From positions 51,347-115,346 of the forward strand of contig JARLJU010000264.1 in NCBI GenBank assembly GCA_031291055.1: 64,000 nucleotides of DNA. Direction: 5' to 3'. Positions 17,291 through 26,724 of this stretch are shown piece by piece (the first letter of the stretch is position 1; each line of letters opens with the position of its first letter). The DNA is from Rudaea sp. GTDB lineage: Bacteria; Pseudomonadota; Gammaproteobacteria; Xanthomonadales; Rhodanobacteraceae. The position numbers and the translations under genes were made by a program. Below the pieces are notes generated by a model. The model was not told the origin of the DNA. It did not search any database and saw only the letters and a list, made by a program, of their open reading frames with translations.

Positions 17291-19540
17291 TCAAAGCTTG
17301 CGCAACAGTTCCGGCATCAGCGGCAGTTTGCGCACACGTACGGTGGTTGCGGCATAGATCGCATTGGCCAGGGCCGGCGCCGCGCTGGCCACGCCGATCT
17401 CGCCGGCGCCGCTGGGGCTTTCGCTCGATTCGACGATGTACACTTCTACACTTTGCGGAGATTGCGTCATGCGCATCAGCGGGTAGTCGGTGAAGTTGCG
17501 CTGCTGCACCTGGCCGTCCTTGACCGTGACCGCCAGATTCAGCGCGGCCGAAATGCCGTCGACCGTCCCGCCCATCATCTGCGCCTGCACGCCGAGCGGG
17601 TTGATCACGCGGCCGACGTCGACGGCGCAGACGGCGCGATGGATGCGCAGCTCGGTGCCTTCCATCGATACCTCGAACGCATGCGCTGCGTAGCCGCCGA
17701 ACGTGAAATGGCAGGCGATGCCGAGGCCGTGCCCGTCGTTGCGCTTTTCGCTCCAGCCGACCTTGTCGGCCGCGAGCCTGAGCACGCCGGCGAGGCGGCC
17801 GGTGTCGAAGCCCGGATCACCGGACCCTTCGAACGCGATCCTGCGCGGCGGTCCGAGCAGGTCCAGGCGCAACTGCACGGCGTCCTGTTTGGTCGTAATC
17901 GCGATCTCGTCGATGAAGCTTTGCACGGCGAATGCGTGGAAGGTATGGATCGGTCCACGCCACCAGCCGCGCGGCATGCCGGAGGCGACGGAAAAGAAGG
18001 TCTTGTCGAGATTGGCGACGAGTCCGGCGGGAAAATCGTCGGGCTCGATGCAGCCGACGTAGACCGGCCGGTCCTTCATGCCGCTGTCGCGATAGTTGCG
18101 CGGTGTGGCGGCACAGCGGTGCGACCAGCTCGTGATCTTCTTTTTCTTGTCCAGTCCCGCGCTCAGCGCATGCACGCCGAAGGGGCGGTAGAAATCGTGC
18201 TGCAGATCGTCCTCGCGCGTCCACAGCAATTTCACCGGCTTGCCGGCGGCCTTGCCGATCAGCGCAGCCTCGGCCACGAAATCGTTCTTCAGGCGCCGGC
18301 CGAAACCGCCGCCGACGCGCGGCAGGCGGATCTCGATCTTGTCGCGCGGCACGCCGGTGATGTCGTGGATCGTGCGCGAAGCGCCGCCCGGATTCTGCAG
18401 GCCCGCGATCAGCAGCACCTTGTCCTTTTCCACGCTGATCATGGCGTTTGGCGGTTCCATCGTGGCATGCGCGAGGAACGGCATTTCGTAGCGCGCGTCC
18501 ACACCGTAATGCGCGACCTTGCGCGCCTGCGCGTAGTCGCCGTCCTTGCGCACGCTGACGCCGTCCTCGTTCTTGTCGAGCAGCGCATTGGCCTTCGTCG
18601 CCAGCGCGGCGCTGGATTCGGCTGTCCATGGTCCAGGCGCCCATTCGATCTTCAACTTGTCGCGACCCTTGAGCGCGGCCCAGGTATTTTCCGCCAGCAC
18701 CGCGACACCGGTGGCCAGCGGTCCATCGATTGGCGCGTCGGGTTTGGGCCCCGCAATCAGGATGACATCCTTGACCCCCACCACCTTGCGCGCCTCGGCA
18801 TCGTCGAGTTTGCCCAGCGTTCCGTCCAGATGCGGGCAACGCAGCATCACGGCGACGAGCGCGTCGGCAAGATAGGCATCAATGCCGAATTCGGTGCGGC
18901 CGGTGACGATGTCGCGCCCATCCACGGTCAACGTCGGCTTGCCGATGATCTTGAACTGATCCGGATTCTTCACCGCGACCGCATCCTTCGGCGGATCCAG
19001 CGCCGCGGCGGCAGCGGCCAGGGCGCCGTAGCCCAGGCGGCGTCCGTCCGGAGCGATCACCCTGCCGGATTCGGTGCGCAGTTGCCCGGCAGGCAGGTTC
19101 AATTGCGCCGATGCGGCGACGAGCAGCAGCCAGCGTGCGACCGCGCCGGCCTCGCGCAGGTCCTTCCAGCCGGTGGGAATATTGTCACTGCCGCCCGCGC
19201 CCTGGGCGCCGTATTTGTCCGACGGGCCATTCTCGGTTTCGACGTAACCGTAGGGCAGTTGTTCGACGCGCACGTGGCTCCAGTCCACGTCGAGTTCCTC
19301 GGCAATCATCATCGGCAGCGAGGTTTTCACGCCCTGGCCGATTTCACAGCCGCGCGCACCGATGATCACGTCTCCGTTCTTCTCGATGCGCACGAAGGTG
19401 CCCAGCTCCTGCGCTTCGTCGTGTGCGCCAAGATAGGGCAGCACCTGCTGCGCCAGGCCCGTGCGCCAGCCGACCAGCAGCGCGCCGGAAGCGGTGGCGC
19501 CGACGAACAGGAAGCGGCGTCGCGCGAGCGAAATGGTCAT
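17291..19540 (-). CDS. Molybdopterin-binding large subunit, isoquinoline 1-oxidoreductase type (first copy)
   Basis: This 749-residue subunit of a xanthine dehydrogenase-family molybdenum hydroxylase has a twin-arginine signal ([20 protein letters not shown]), so the folded, cofactor-loaded complex is exported to the periplasm. Molybdopterin-binding features include the GGGFGRR loop, [15 protein letters not shown] in the core, and the late [18 protein letters not shown] holding the active-site glutamate. These enzymes hydroxylate N-heterocycles or oxidise aldehydes with water as oxygen source. The start overlaps the stop of the 2Fe-2S subunit (ATGA). Unlike the second copy at 40453, no cytochrome c gene accompanies it. 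Confidence 0.92.
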   Translation of the reverse strand: MTISLARRRFLFVGATASGALLVGWRTGLAQQVLPYLGAHDEAQELGTFVRIEKNGDVIIGARGCEIGQGVKTSLPMMIAEELDVDWSHVRVEQLPYGYVETENGPSDKYGAQGAGGSDNIPTGWKDLREAGAVARWLLLVAASAQLNLPAGQLRTESGRVIAPDGRRLGYGALAAAAAALDPPKDAVAVKNPDQFKIIGKPTLTVDGRDIVTGRTEFGIDAYLADALVAVMLRCPHLDGTLGKLDDAEARKVVGVKDVILIAGPKPDAPIDGPLATGVAVLAENTWAALKGRDKLKIEWAPGPWTAESSAALATKANALLDKNEDGVSVRKDGDYAQARKVAHYGVDARYEMPFLAHATMEPPNAMISVEKDKVLLIAGLQNPGGASRTIHDITGVPRDKIEIRLPRVGGGFGRRLKNDFVAEAALIGKAAGKPVKLLWTREDDLQHDFYRPFGVHALSAGLDKKKKITSWSHRCAATPRNYRDSGMKDRPVYVGCIEPDDFPAGLVANLDKTFFSVASGMPRGWWRGPIHTFHAFAVQSFIDEIAITTKQDAVQLRLDLLGPPRRIAFEGSGDPGFDTGRLAGVLRLAADKVGWSEKRNDGHGLGIACHFTFGGYAAHAFEVSMEGTELRIHRAVCAVDVGRVINPLGVQAQMMGGTVDGISAALNLAVTVKDGQVQQRNFTDYPLMRMTQSPQSVEVYIVESSESPSGAGEIGVASAAPALANAIYAATTVRVRKLPLMPELLRKL

Positions 19541-20070
19541 TTCTTCGGTGCCTGCATCAGTTCCGCAGCACGCTTGATCGCGTTGCGGATGCGCGGATAC
19601 GTTCCACAACGGCACAAATTGGAAATTTTGCCAATGTCCACATCGTTCGGACGCGGAATGCGCCTGAGCAGATCGACCGCGGCGAGAATCTGTCCGGCCT
19701 GGCAGTAGCCGCACTGGGCCACGTCTTCCTCGATCCACGCCTGCTGCACCGGATGCAGTTCTGCGCCGGCGAGTCCCTCGATTGTGGTGATGTCGTGGCC
19801 GCTGGCGGCACTGGCCGGGGTGACGCAGGCGCGCTGTGCCTTGCCGTCGATCAGCACCGTGCAGGCGCCGCAGGCGCCGACACCGCAGCCGAATTTGGTC
19901 CCGGTCAGACGCAGCACGTCGCGCAGGTACCACAGCAGCGGCATGTCCGCGTCGCCGTCGTGGAAGTATTCCTTGCCGTTGATGCGCAGCGGCAGCGTCT
20001 TTTCCTTCGCGCTCGGGGCGACCGCGGGAATCGGCGTGGGTTTGCTGCGGCGGATCGGGTTGTCTTGCAT
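19537..20070 (-). CDS. 2Fe-2S subunit of molybdenum hydroxylase (first copy)
   Basis: This 177-residue iron-sulfur subunit pairs with the molybdopterin subunit it overlaps. The N-terminal plant-ferredoxin-type cluster is in [18 protein letters not shown], and the C-terminal four-helix cluster is in [10 protein letters not shown] and [12 protein letters not shown]. It carries electrons from the molybdenum centre to an acceptor, probably a cytochrome. Compared with the second copy (160 residues) it has an N-terminal extension of about 25 residues rich in proline and basic residues. The ATG at 20070 is the best start. A long hairpin-rich repeat lies directly upstream. Confidence 0.93.
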   Translation of the reverse strand: MQDNPIRRSKPTPIPAVAPSAKEKTLPLRINGKEYFHDGDADMPLLWYLRDVLRLTGTKFGCGVGACGACTVLIDGKAQRACVTPASAASGHDITTIEGLAGAELHPVQQAWIEEDVAQCGYCQAGQILAAVDLLRRIPRPNDVDIGKISNLCRCGTYPRIRNAIKRAAELMQAPKK

Positions 20071-20172
20071 GACAGTCTCGTGGGGCTGGGGCTTATTCTC
20101 GCATTGCCGCGGGGTTGGGGGACACCCTCGTGCACTTTGTGCAATAGCTTTCGCCGGCCTTCGGCCGAGCGA

Positions 20173-20200
20173 CTTACTTTTGGCATTGCCCAAAAGTAAG
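20173..20200. repeat. Perfect 11-bp inverted repeat
   Basis: CTTACTTTTGG and CCAAAAGTAAG are separated by six bases. There is no T-run, so it is not a standard terminator. It is the leftmost of three hairpins in repeat copy A. Confidence 0.8.
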
Positions 20201-20226
20201 CACAAGGCGAGGCGCCGAGCGCGGTG

Positions 20227-20253
20227 TTTTGCGGCGCCTCCTGCGCCGCAAAA
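20227..20253. repeat. Perfect 11-bp inverted repeat
   Basis: TTTTGCGGCGC and GCGCCGCAAAA are separated by five bases. Read on either strand the stem is followed by T or A residues, so it could terminate transcription weakly in both directions. Confidence 0.8.
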
Positions 20254-20536
20254 TCCCCTGTGCTTCTCGTCGAGGCGGGGTTGCTCAGACAGTACGTCCC
20301 CGTACTGCTTCGCAATCGCGGTGATCCATCGCCGCAACCCTGCGGGCTTTTCCCGCCCCGCCTGCGATGCTCGGCACCGCGGACGGCGCCCTTGATCCAC
20401 GAATCCGTCCATCCGTAGACTGCCTCGAGGCAAGGGCTTTGGCTCCGGCGCGCTGGATGCGCGTTGATCGGGGCCCCTGTGTGGCGGCGAGCGTGCGAAG
20501 GAAAGCTCGTAGAGTGGCGCGCGGGATGCGCGCCAG

Positions 20537-20570
20537 TTCGCTGCGTGTACATGGACATGCACTCAGCGAA
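20537..20570. repeat. Hairpin core of repeat copy A (imperfect)
   Basis: A 34-base inverted repeat with the same outer arms (TTCGCTG / CAGCGAA) and total length as the hairpin at 51003-51036, but only 11 of 15 arm positions pair. The other copy is perfectly paired. Confidence 0.7.
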
Positions 20571-20769
20571 CCCCGTAGCGCGCTTGCGCACTCGCGGGGC
20601 ACGATGCCCGGAGGGCGCCACACCGGGGTGTGCCTTCTCTTGGTTACTTCGCTTTGCACAAGCAAACAGAAGTGACCCGCGCGGCCGTAGGGCGAGCGGA
20701 ATCTCTGCCAAGCGCAGGTTGACCAGTGCCGCTGTTGAGAGCCCGGATTCGCGGGAATGACGAGCCAAA

Positions 20770-22104
20770 TCAGGTACGCGAACGCCAGCGCCAGAACCAA
20801 AACACCGGCAACCCCGCCAGCGTGATCAGCAATCCCATCCCCGCATCGCGCGGACTGTCCCAAGCCGTCACCGCGACCACCCACAGCACCACGACCAGAA
20901 ACACCAGCGGCAGCAGGGGATAGAGCGGCACCTTGAACGACACCGCTTCGGTGCTGCGCGCATGGTGATACCAGAACAGCGTGGCGATCACGGCTGCCAT
21001 GCCGAACCAGTCGCCGACAGTCGAGTATCTCAACAACTGGTCGAAGGTACCGGTCAGTGCGAGAGCGCAGGACCAGACGGCGAGCAGTGCCAGGGCGACG
21101 TTTGGCGAGCGCCAGCGCGGATGCAGGTAGCCGGCCGAGCGGAAGAACACGCCGTCGGCACCCATGACCTGGAAAACACGCGCGGCGCCGATCACCGAAA
21201 TGTTGCAGAAGCCCAGAGTGGAAATCGCGATACCGGCTGCAATCAGGCGCGCGCCGGGTTCACCCAGGACGCGCCGCATCAGGTCCGCAGCCGGCGCCTG
21301 GCTCGCCGCCAGACCGTCGTGGCCGAGCACGGCAAGATACGCCATGTTGGCCAGCAGGTAACACGCGGCCACCAGCAGCATGCCGAATACCAGTGATCGC
21401 GGCAGATTGCGCTGCGGGTCGCGAATCTCTCCGGCGATGTCGTTGACGTAGTACCAACCGCCATACGAGAACAGCACCGGCATCAATACGCCGATCAGGG
21501 CGAACGGACTCATCGGCGCCGGCGGCGTGACCGGCGGCGGCGCGCCGCGCGCGACCAGGCCGATGACGATCAGTGCGCTGATGGCAATGAGCTTGAGCAC
21601 GGTGAGGATGTTCTGCGTCAGTGCACCGGCGCGGATACCGAACCAGTTGATGCCGGTCAGGAACACGATCGTGCCCACGGCGTAGGGGCGAGGATCGGCC
21701 GGCGTCACACCGATCGCCGCGCCGGCGTAGTTGACGAAGACAGTCGCGACTGCGGCGATGGCGCCGGAGTGGTTGACGACAAGCAGATTCCATCCGTAGA
21801 CGAAGGCCACGATCAAACCGAACGCTTCGCGCAGGTAGACGTAACCGCCGCCGGCAGCCGGCCTGCGGGCGCCCAGCTCGGCGTAGCAGAGCGCGCCGAT
21901 CAGCGCGATCACGCCACCGATCGCCCAGGCGAGCAATTGTTCCGCACTGGAGCCCGTGTTGCGGGCGATCGTGGCCGGAGTCAGGAAGATGCCCGATCCG
22001 ATCACGCCGCCGACGACGATCATGCTGGCGTCCCACACGCCGAGCCGGCGCGCGTAGGTGACGGGCGGCGTGCCCGTTGCCGGAGTTGCGGATTCTGTTG
22101 TCAC
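20770..22104 (-). CDS. APC family amino acid permease
   Basis: This 444-residue transporter has about twelve membrane helices. The first begins with the APC signature WDASMIVVGGVIGSGIFLTP, where the GSGIF loop binds the amino-acid backbone. Later features typical of the family are CYAELGARRPAAGGGYVYLREAFG between helices 2 and 3 and FSYGGWYYVNDIAGEIRDPQRNLPR in helices 6-7. It is a proton-coupled uptake or exchange system of the inner membrane. The substrate cannot be assigned; the sequence is nearest in feel to LAT/YfnA-like carriers. I prefer GTG at 22104; the ATG at 22182 would add 26 non-hydrophobic residues without a ribosome-binding site. Confidence 0.9.
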   Translation of the reverse strand: MTTESATPATGTPPVTYARRLGVWDASMIVVGGVIGSGIFLTPATIARNTGSSAEQLLAWAIGGVIALIGALCYAELGARRPAAGGGYVYLREAFGLIVAFVYGWNLLVVNHSGAIAAVATVFVNYAGAAIGVTPADPRPYAVGTIVFLTGINWFGIRAGALTQNILTVLKLIAISALIVIGLVARGAPPPVTPPAPMSPFALIGVLMPVLFSYGGWYYVNDIAGEIRDPQRNLPRSLVFGMLLVAACYLLANMAYLAVLGHDGLAASQAPAADLMRRVLGEPGARLIAAGIAISTLGFCNISVIGAARVFQVMGADGVFFRSAGYLHPRWRSPNVALALLAVWSCALALTGTFDQLLRYSTVGDWFGMAAVIATLFWYHHARSTEAVSFKVPLYPLLPLVFLVVVLWVVAVTAWDSPRDAGMGLLITLAGLPVFWFWRWRSRT

Positions 22105-22253
22105 GCTGTGTGCCCCCGGCTCGTGAAGCGCAGAGCATGGCGAAATGGGCTGCCACTGTCGAGTACTGCGGCTGTCGTGCATGTGACATTCGGCACGTTG
22201 CGACGGCGATGGCGGTGGCGATGATGTTCATCGTCAACTGCGATGGAACTCCA

Positions 22254-23003
22254 ATGACTCCTGTCCGTTCGCGCCACCTGTGCCCGGCAGCGATACTCGT
22301 GCTGGCAAGCACGTCCGCATCGGCCGACGAAGCGCCGGCGCCGGTAAAGAAAGAGATCGTTGCACTGACCCAGCAGTTGATGGATGCCATCGGTGATGGC
22401 AAGCCTGAAGTCTGGCAGCGCGCGCTAACCGAGGATGCCCTGATTACCGATGAATTCGGCCGCCGGCAGGACAAGACCGAAGCAGTCAAGAGCATCCGGC
22501 CACTTCCAGCCGGATTTTCCGGCAGTATCGAAGTACGTGATCCACATGTGCGTGCTCACGGCGACACCGTCGTGATCGACTTCGAGGGCTACGAACAGGA
22601 GACAGTTTTCGGCCAGAAGCTGGTCGTGCGATATCTTTTCACGGCTACCTATGTGCGTCGCGACGGCACCTGGAAACTGGCCGGCATGCTCGATGTCACG
22701 CTGCCCACGCAACCGCCGATGCTCAAGGTGCGCGATATGCCATTGGCGGATTATCCGGGCACATACCGCTATGGTCCGGATCGCGCCTTCCTGATCGAAC
22801 GCAATGGCGACAAGCTCGTATTCCGCACCAAGGCGGGGGGACCGGCGATCGCGCTGGATCCCATCGCCAGGGACGTTTTCATGGGCGGCGACGACGAAAG
22901 GAACCTGCTGGTCTTTCGTCGTGATGAGTCCGGTCACGTCACCGAGTTGATCGAGCGGCGCAAGTTCAATGACTTGCATCTCAAGCCTGACATCGGCAAG
23001 TAA
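22254..23003 (+). CDS. Secreted DUF4440 (NTF2-like) protein
   Basis: This 249-residue protein has a signal peptide (about residues 1-23, ending ASTSASA). A DUF4440/NTF2-like domain follows at about 30-155 (LTQQLMDAIGDGKPEVWQRAL, DEFGRRQDKTEAVKSIRPLP, RYLFTATYVRRDGTWKLAGML), then a C-terminal beta-rich domain of about 85 residues of the kind often fused in secreted peptidase-like proteins. NTF2-like cones bind small ligands or act as polyketide-cyclase-like enzymes, so the role is undetermined. It is divergent from the permease gene and convergent with phzF. The ATG at 22254 is supported by the signal peptide. Confidence 0.78.
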   Translation: MTPVRSRHLCPAAILVLASTSASADEAPAPVKKEIVALTQQLMDAIGDGKPEVWQRALTEDALITDEFGRRQDKTEAVKSIRPLPAGFSGSIEVRDPHVRAHGDTVVIDFEGYEQETVFGQKLVVRYLFTATYVRRDGTWKLAGMLDVTLPTQPPMLKVRDMPLADYPGTYRYGPDRAFLIERNGDKLVFRTKAGGPAIALDPIARDVFMGGDDERNLLVFRRDESGHVTELIERRKFNDLHLKPDIGK

Positions 23004-23034
23004 AGATGTCGGCGAACAGATCTGATCGTCAGCT

Positions 23035-23928
23035 TCAGACGTGCGGCAACATCAGCGTGCCATCCACGCAGGTCACGGAATGGCCGCCGATTTCGACGTC
23101 GCCAGTTGACGTGTCGATGCAAACATCGACAAAGCCGTCGCGGCCGATCTCGCGGCCCTGGCTGACGCGATAGTTCGTGCCGATGTCGCCGAGTTGACCG
23201 GTCAGCTGCAGGTACACTCCGATCGCGGCGTTGGCGCTGCCGGTCACCGGGTCTTCGGGGATGCCGTCGGCGGGGCAGAACGCACGCACCGCCAGGGCGT
23301 AGTCGGTGCCTGTGGCGCGGCCGAACACGGCGACGCCGACGGCGGGAATCTTCCGGCATAGTGCGGCGACCGTGTTCATGTCCGGGTCGATTGAACGCAC
23401 GGCCGCTTCGCATTGCAGATCGCAGATCAGCCAGCGCGGGCCGTTGTCGACCAGGCGCGTGTCGGCTGCCGGTGCGCCGAGGGCGGTCGTTGCCGCTGCG
23501 CTGACCGCAGCGTCGTCAGCGTGCATTGTCGCGCGTGGTGCACGCACGAAAATCCGTCGTTCCGCCCCGTGGCCGTCGATGCGCATGGGCAACAGACCCG
23601 CAGCGCACTCCTGCACCATGCGCTCGCGTGGCTCGATGCGCCCGGCTTCGAGCAAAGCGTGCAGGGTGCCGACGCTGGGATGTCCGGCAAACGGCAGTTC
23701 GCTGCGCGGCGTGAAGATACGCACGCGGTAGTCGGCGCCAACCTGCGTGGGTGCGAGCACGAAGGTGGTTTCCGACAGGTTCGTCCAGGCCGCGATGCGC
23801 TGCATGTCGCCGCCGCTCAGCCCGTCCGCGTCGAGAACCACCGCCAGCGGATTGCCCAGCAGCGGTTCGGTGGTAAAGACGTCCACCTGCTTGAAAGCGC
23901 TGGTGCGCAGCGGATTTGGCGTCGGCAT
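23035..23928 (-). CDS. PhzF family phenazine biosynthesis-like isomerase
   Basis: This 297-residue protein has the two-lobed diaminopimelate-epimerase fold of PhzF. The key residues are present: NLSETTFV with catalytic glutamate E53, PFAGHPSVGT in the first lobe, and GIPEDPVTGSANAAIG in the second. PhzF itself isomerises dihydro-hydroxyanthranilate, but most chromosomal homologues, like this one, are isolated from phenazine genes and have unknown substrates. No phz cluster is seen here. It lies upstream of and divergent from lysAC. Confidence 0.9.
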   Translation of the reverse strand: MPTPNPLRTSAFKQVDVFTTEPLLGNPLAVVLDADGLSGGDMQRIAAWTNLSETTFVLAPTQVGADYRVRIFTPRSELPFAGHPSVGTLHALLEAGRIEPRERMVQECAAGLLPMRIDGHGAERRIFVRAPRATMHADDAAVSAAATTALGAPAADTRLVDNGPRWLICDLQCEAAVRSIDPDMNTVAALCRKIPAVGVAVFGRATGTDYALAVRAFCPADGIPEDPVTGSANAAIGVYLQLTGQLGDIGTNYRVSQGREIGRDGFVDVCIDTSTGDVEIGGHSVTCVDGTLMLPHV

Positions 23929-24108
23929 CGGGTCGGCTTCCAGGGCATCGGGCAGCCGCGACTATACGGGATCGGTCGGGAGGCTCGGAAACGCGGGGTG
24001 CGGACCGGCATGGCCTGTTGCCCGCATTTGGTCAGAAATTCCGCCTTGTTTTTTTGCGCTGCACAAGGACAATGGCCGTTCATTCCGTGTGATGGGCCAT
24101 TGCTGACC

Positions 24109-26724
24109 ATGTCGAGCCAATCCGACGCGCCGCTGCGCGCGCCCTCCGAGCCATGGATCGTCCTCAAGTTTGGCGGCACCAGCGTATCCACGCGGCTGCG
24201 CTGGGACAAGATCGCCGCGATCGCACAGCGCTGGCGTACGCAAGGCCGGCGCGTTCTGATCGTGGTTTCGGCGCTGTCCGGCATTACCGACAAGCTCAAG
24301 GCGATCAGCGACCCGAATGCGGATGCGGCACTCCGCGGCGGCGTGCGCGACGAGATCGTCGCGCGGCATCAGGCCATGTTCAGCGAACTGGGCCTGAGCG
24401 ACCACGCGCCGATGCGCTACTGGCTCGAGCGTCTGGATGCGCTGATCGCGAACGTGCGCGCCGATGCCGCCGCGCTGGCATGGCAGGCCGAAGTGCTCGC
24501 ACTCGGCGAGCTGCTGTCGAGCACGCTCGGCGTGAGCTATCTCAATTCCCAGGGTACGGCGGTGCGCTGGCTGGACGCGCGCGAACACCTGCTCGCGCAA
24601 TCGCTGCCGCACCAGAATGTCTGGGGGCGCTATCTGTCGGCATCCACAACCAGTGTGCCGGATGCGACGCTGAACGCGCACCTGGCAGCGCTCGGCGACG
24701 TGTTCATCACCCAGGGTTTCATTGCGCGCAATGCCGGCGGCGAAACCGTGCTGCTCGGCCGCGGCGGCTCGGATACGTCCGCGAGTCATTTCGGCGCGTT
24801 GCTGCAGGCAGAAAAAGTGGAAATCTGGACCGATGTCGCCGGCATGTTCAGCGCCAATCCGCGCGACGTACCCGATGCGCGCCTGCTGGTGCGCCTGGAC
24901 TACGAGGAAGCCCAGGAAATCGCCACGACCGGTGCCAAGGTGCTGCATCCGCGCTGCATCAATCCACTGCGCGAAGCCCGCGTGCCGCTGGCGATCAAGG
25001 ACACCAACCACCCGGACCTTGCCGGCACCGAAATCGCCGCAGCCGTCGTCGATGCCGCGCCCAGCATCAAGGCCATCAGTTCACGCCGCGGCATCACCCT
25101 GATCGCCATGGAATCGATCGGCATGTGGCAACAGGTCGGCTTTCTCGCCGACGTGTTCGAGCACTTCAAGCGCCATGGCCTGTCGATCGATCTGATCAGT
25201 TCGGCCGAAACCAATGTCACCGTGTCGCTGGACCCGAACGAAAACCTGGTCGATACCGATGTGCTGTCGGCGCTGTGCGCGGACCTGGCCAGGGTCTGCC
25301 GCGTGAAAGTCATCGCGCCGTGCGCGGCCATCACGCTCGTCGGCAGGGGCATGCGCGCCATGCTGCACCGGTTGTCCGGCGTACTTGCGGAATTCGGGCC
25401 GCTGCACGTGCATCTGATTTCGCAGTCGTCGAACAACCTCAATCTTACCTTCGTCGTCGACGAGGAAGTCGCGGCGGACCTGATCCCGCGCCTGCATGCA
25501 CTGCTGATCAAGACTGAAGCGATGCGGGTGGAGGACACCGCGGTGTTCGGTCCGAGCTGGCGGCAATTGTATACAACCGATCATTCCGTGCGCGCCGCGC
25601 CGTGGTGGCAGGCGCGCCGCGATCAGCTGCTGGCGCTGGCCGCCGAGTGCACGCCACGCTACGTCTACGATGTGTCCACGGTGCGCGCGCGCGCGCAGGC
25701 GCTGCGTGCGGCTATCCCGGCCGTGGACCGCTGGTTCTACGCGATCAAGGCGAATGCGCATCCGGGATTGCTGCGCGAGATTGCAGCGCAGGGATTCGGC
25801 CTGGAATGCGTGTCGCCGGGAGAACTGGCACGGGTCGGTTCGGCGCTCGACGCACCGCCCGGGCAATTGTTGTTCACGCCCAACTTCGCCGGGCGCGATG
25901 AATATGCCGGCGCCTATGCCCGCGGCGCGATCGTCACCGTGGACAACCTGCATCCGCTGGCGCAATGGGGCGAGATCTTCGCCGGGCGCGACCTGATGCT
26001 GCGGCTGGATCTTGGCGCGGGCCGCGGCCACCACGACAAGGTCAAGACCGGCGGCGCGCAATCGAAATTCGGCCTGGCGCTGGACGAACTCGGCCAATTC
26101 CAGCAACTGGCAGCCGCGCATGGCGCGCGCATCGCCGGGCTGCATGCGCATCTGGGTTCGGGAATCATGGAGGCGGCGCACTGGAAGGATGTCCATGTGC
26201 AACTGGCCAGCATCGCCGAACGCATCGGCAGCGTACGCGTGCTCAATATCGGCGGCGGACTCGGCGTGCCGGCGCGCAACGATGAAATGCCGCTGGACCT
26301 TGCCGTGCTCGGTGCGGCGCTGGCCGAGGTCAAGGCTGCCTATCCGCAATTCGAGCTTTGGGCGGAGCCGGGGCGCTACCTGGTGGCCGATGCCGGCGTC
26401 CTGCTGGCGCGCGTCACCCAGCTCAAGCGCAAGGGCGACGTGCGCTATGTCGGCACCGATGCGGGCATGAATTCGCTGATACGACCGGCCTTGTACGAGG
26501 CCTACCACGAGATCGTCAACCTCAGCCGCCTGGATGAATCCACAAGTGAACTTGTACAGATCGTCGGCCAGATCTGCGAATCCGGCGACGTGCTCGGCAG
26601 CAACCGGCGCCTGCCGCCGACGCGGGAAGGCGATGTGCTGCTGATCGCGCAAGTCGGCGCGTACGGTGCGGCGATGGCGTCGCACTACAACCTGCGCGAT
26701 CCGGCCGACGAGGTGGTGCTGTGA
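24109..26724 (+). CDS. lysAC: Bifunctional aspartate kinase / diaminopimelate decarboxylase
   Basis: This 871-residue fusion carries the first and last enzymes of lysine biosynthesis. Residues about 15-455 are aspartokinase: KFGGTS at 20-25, the GRGGSDTSA loop in the catalytic domain, and two ACT domains with a VTVSLDPNEN segment and QSSNNLNLTFVVDE. Residues about 480-871 are a PLP-dependent diaminopimelate decarboxylase: FYAIKAN with the Schiff-base lysine K547, GLHAHLGSGI, and the C-terminal ICESGDVLGSNRRLPP. This fusion is characteristic of Xanthomonadales. Its stop overlaps the murL start (GTGA). It both makes the aspartyl-phosphate precursor and consumes meso-diaminopimelate, linking it to the peptidoglycan genes behind it. 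Confidence 0.95.
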   Translation: MSSQSDAPLRAPSEPWIVLKFGGTSVSTRLRWDKIAAIAQRWRTQGRRVLIVVSALSGITDKLKAISDPNADAALRGGVRDEIVARHQAMFSELGLSDHAPMRYWLERLDALIANVRADAAALAWQAEVLALGELLSSTLGVSYLNSQGTAVRWLDAREHLLAQSLPHQNVWGRYLSASTTSVPDATLNAHLAALGDVFITQGFIARNAGGETVLLGRGGSDTSASHFGALLQAEKVEIWTDVAGMFSANPRDVPDARLLVRLDYEEAQEIATTGAKVLHPRCINPLREARVPLAIKDTNHPDLAGTEIAAAVVDAAPSIKAISSRRGITLIAMESIGMWQQVGFLADVFEHFKRHGLSIDLISSAETNVTVSLDPNENLVDTDVLSALCADLARVCRVKVIAPCAAITLVGRGMRAMLHRLSGVLAEFGPLHVHLISQSSNNLNLTFVVDEEVAADLIPRLHALLIKTEAMRVEDTAVFGPSWRQLYTTDHSVRAAPWWQARRDQLLALAAECTPRYVYDVSTVRARAQALRAAIPAVDRWFYAIKANAHPGLLREIAAQGFGLECVSPGELARVGSALDAPPGQLLFTPNFAGRDEYAGAYARGAIVTVDNLHPLAQWGEIFAGRDLMLRLDLGAGRGHHDKVKTGGAQSKFGLALDELGQFQQLAAAHGARIAGLHAHLGSGIMEAAHWKDVHVQLASIAERIGSVRVLNIGGGLGVPARNDEMPLDLAVLGAALAEVKAAYPQFELWAEPGRYLVADAGVLLARVTQLKRKGDVRYVGTDAGMNSLIRPALYEAYHEIVNLSRLDESTSELVQIVGQICESGDVLGSNRRLPPTREGDVLLIAQVGAYGAAMASHYNLRDPADEVVL

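Larger units (their letters stand above)
20152..20701. repeat. Long intergenic repeat, copy A
   Basis: The roughly 700-base gap between the 2Fe-2S subunit gene and the APC permease gene holds no credible gene. Its right part (about 20480-20701) aligns by eye with 50947-51173, sharing the hairpin core, ACACCGGGGT/ACCACCGGGGTC and the terminal GGGCGAGCGGA. Shorter matches (CGGCCTTCGGCCGAGCG and CCGCCTGCGATGCTCGGC) extend the relation leftward in the same order. It contains several perfect hairpins. Short open frames here encode an arginine-rich peptide that also appears in copy B; I regard them as by-products of DNA-level conservation. Confidence 0.75.

Noticed and set aside
20285..20760. Short open frames in repeat copy A, with a similar peptide predicted from copy B
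   Set aside because: No ribosome-binding site and extreme arginine/proline composition. The shared peptide is explained by DNA-level similarity of the repeats.
24000..24108. Lysine riboswitch upstream of lysAC
   Set aside because: The leader is short and shows no multi-helix lysine-box structure. It contains only a T-run (around 24050) without a stem.
24153..26685. Long alternative-frame and antisense open frames across lysAC
   Set aside because: They are arginine-rich products of high GC in other frames. The kinase and decarboxylase motifs lie in the frame starting at 24109.
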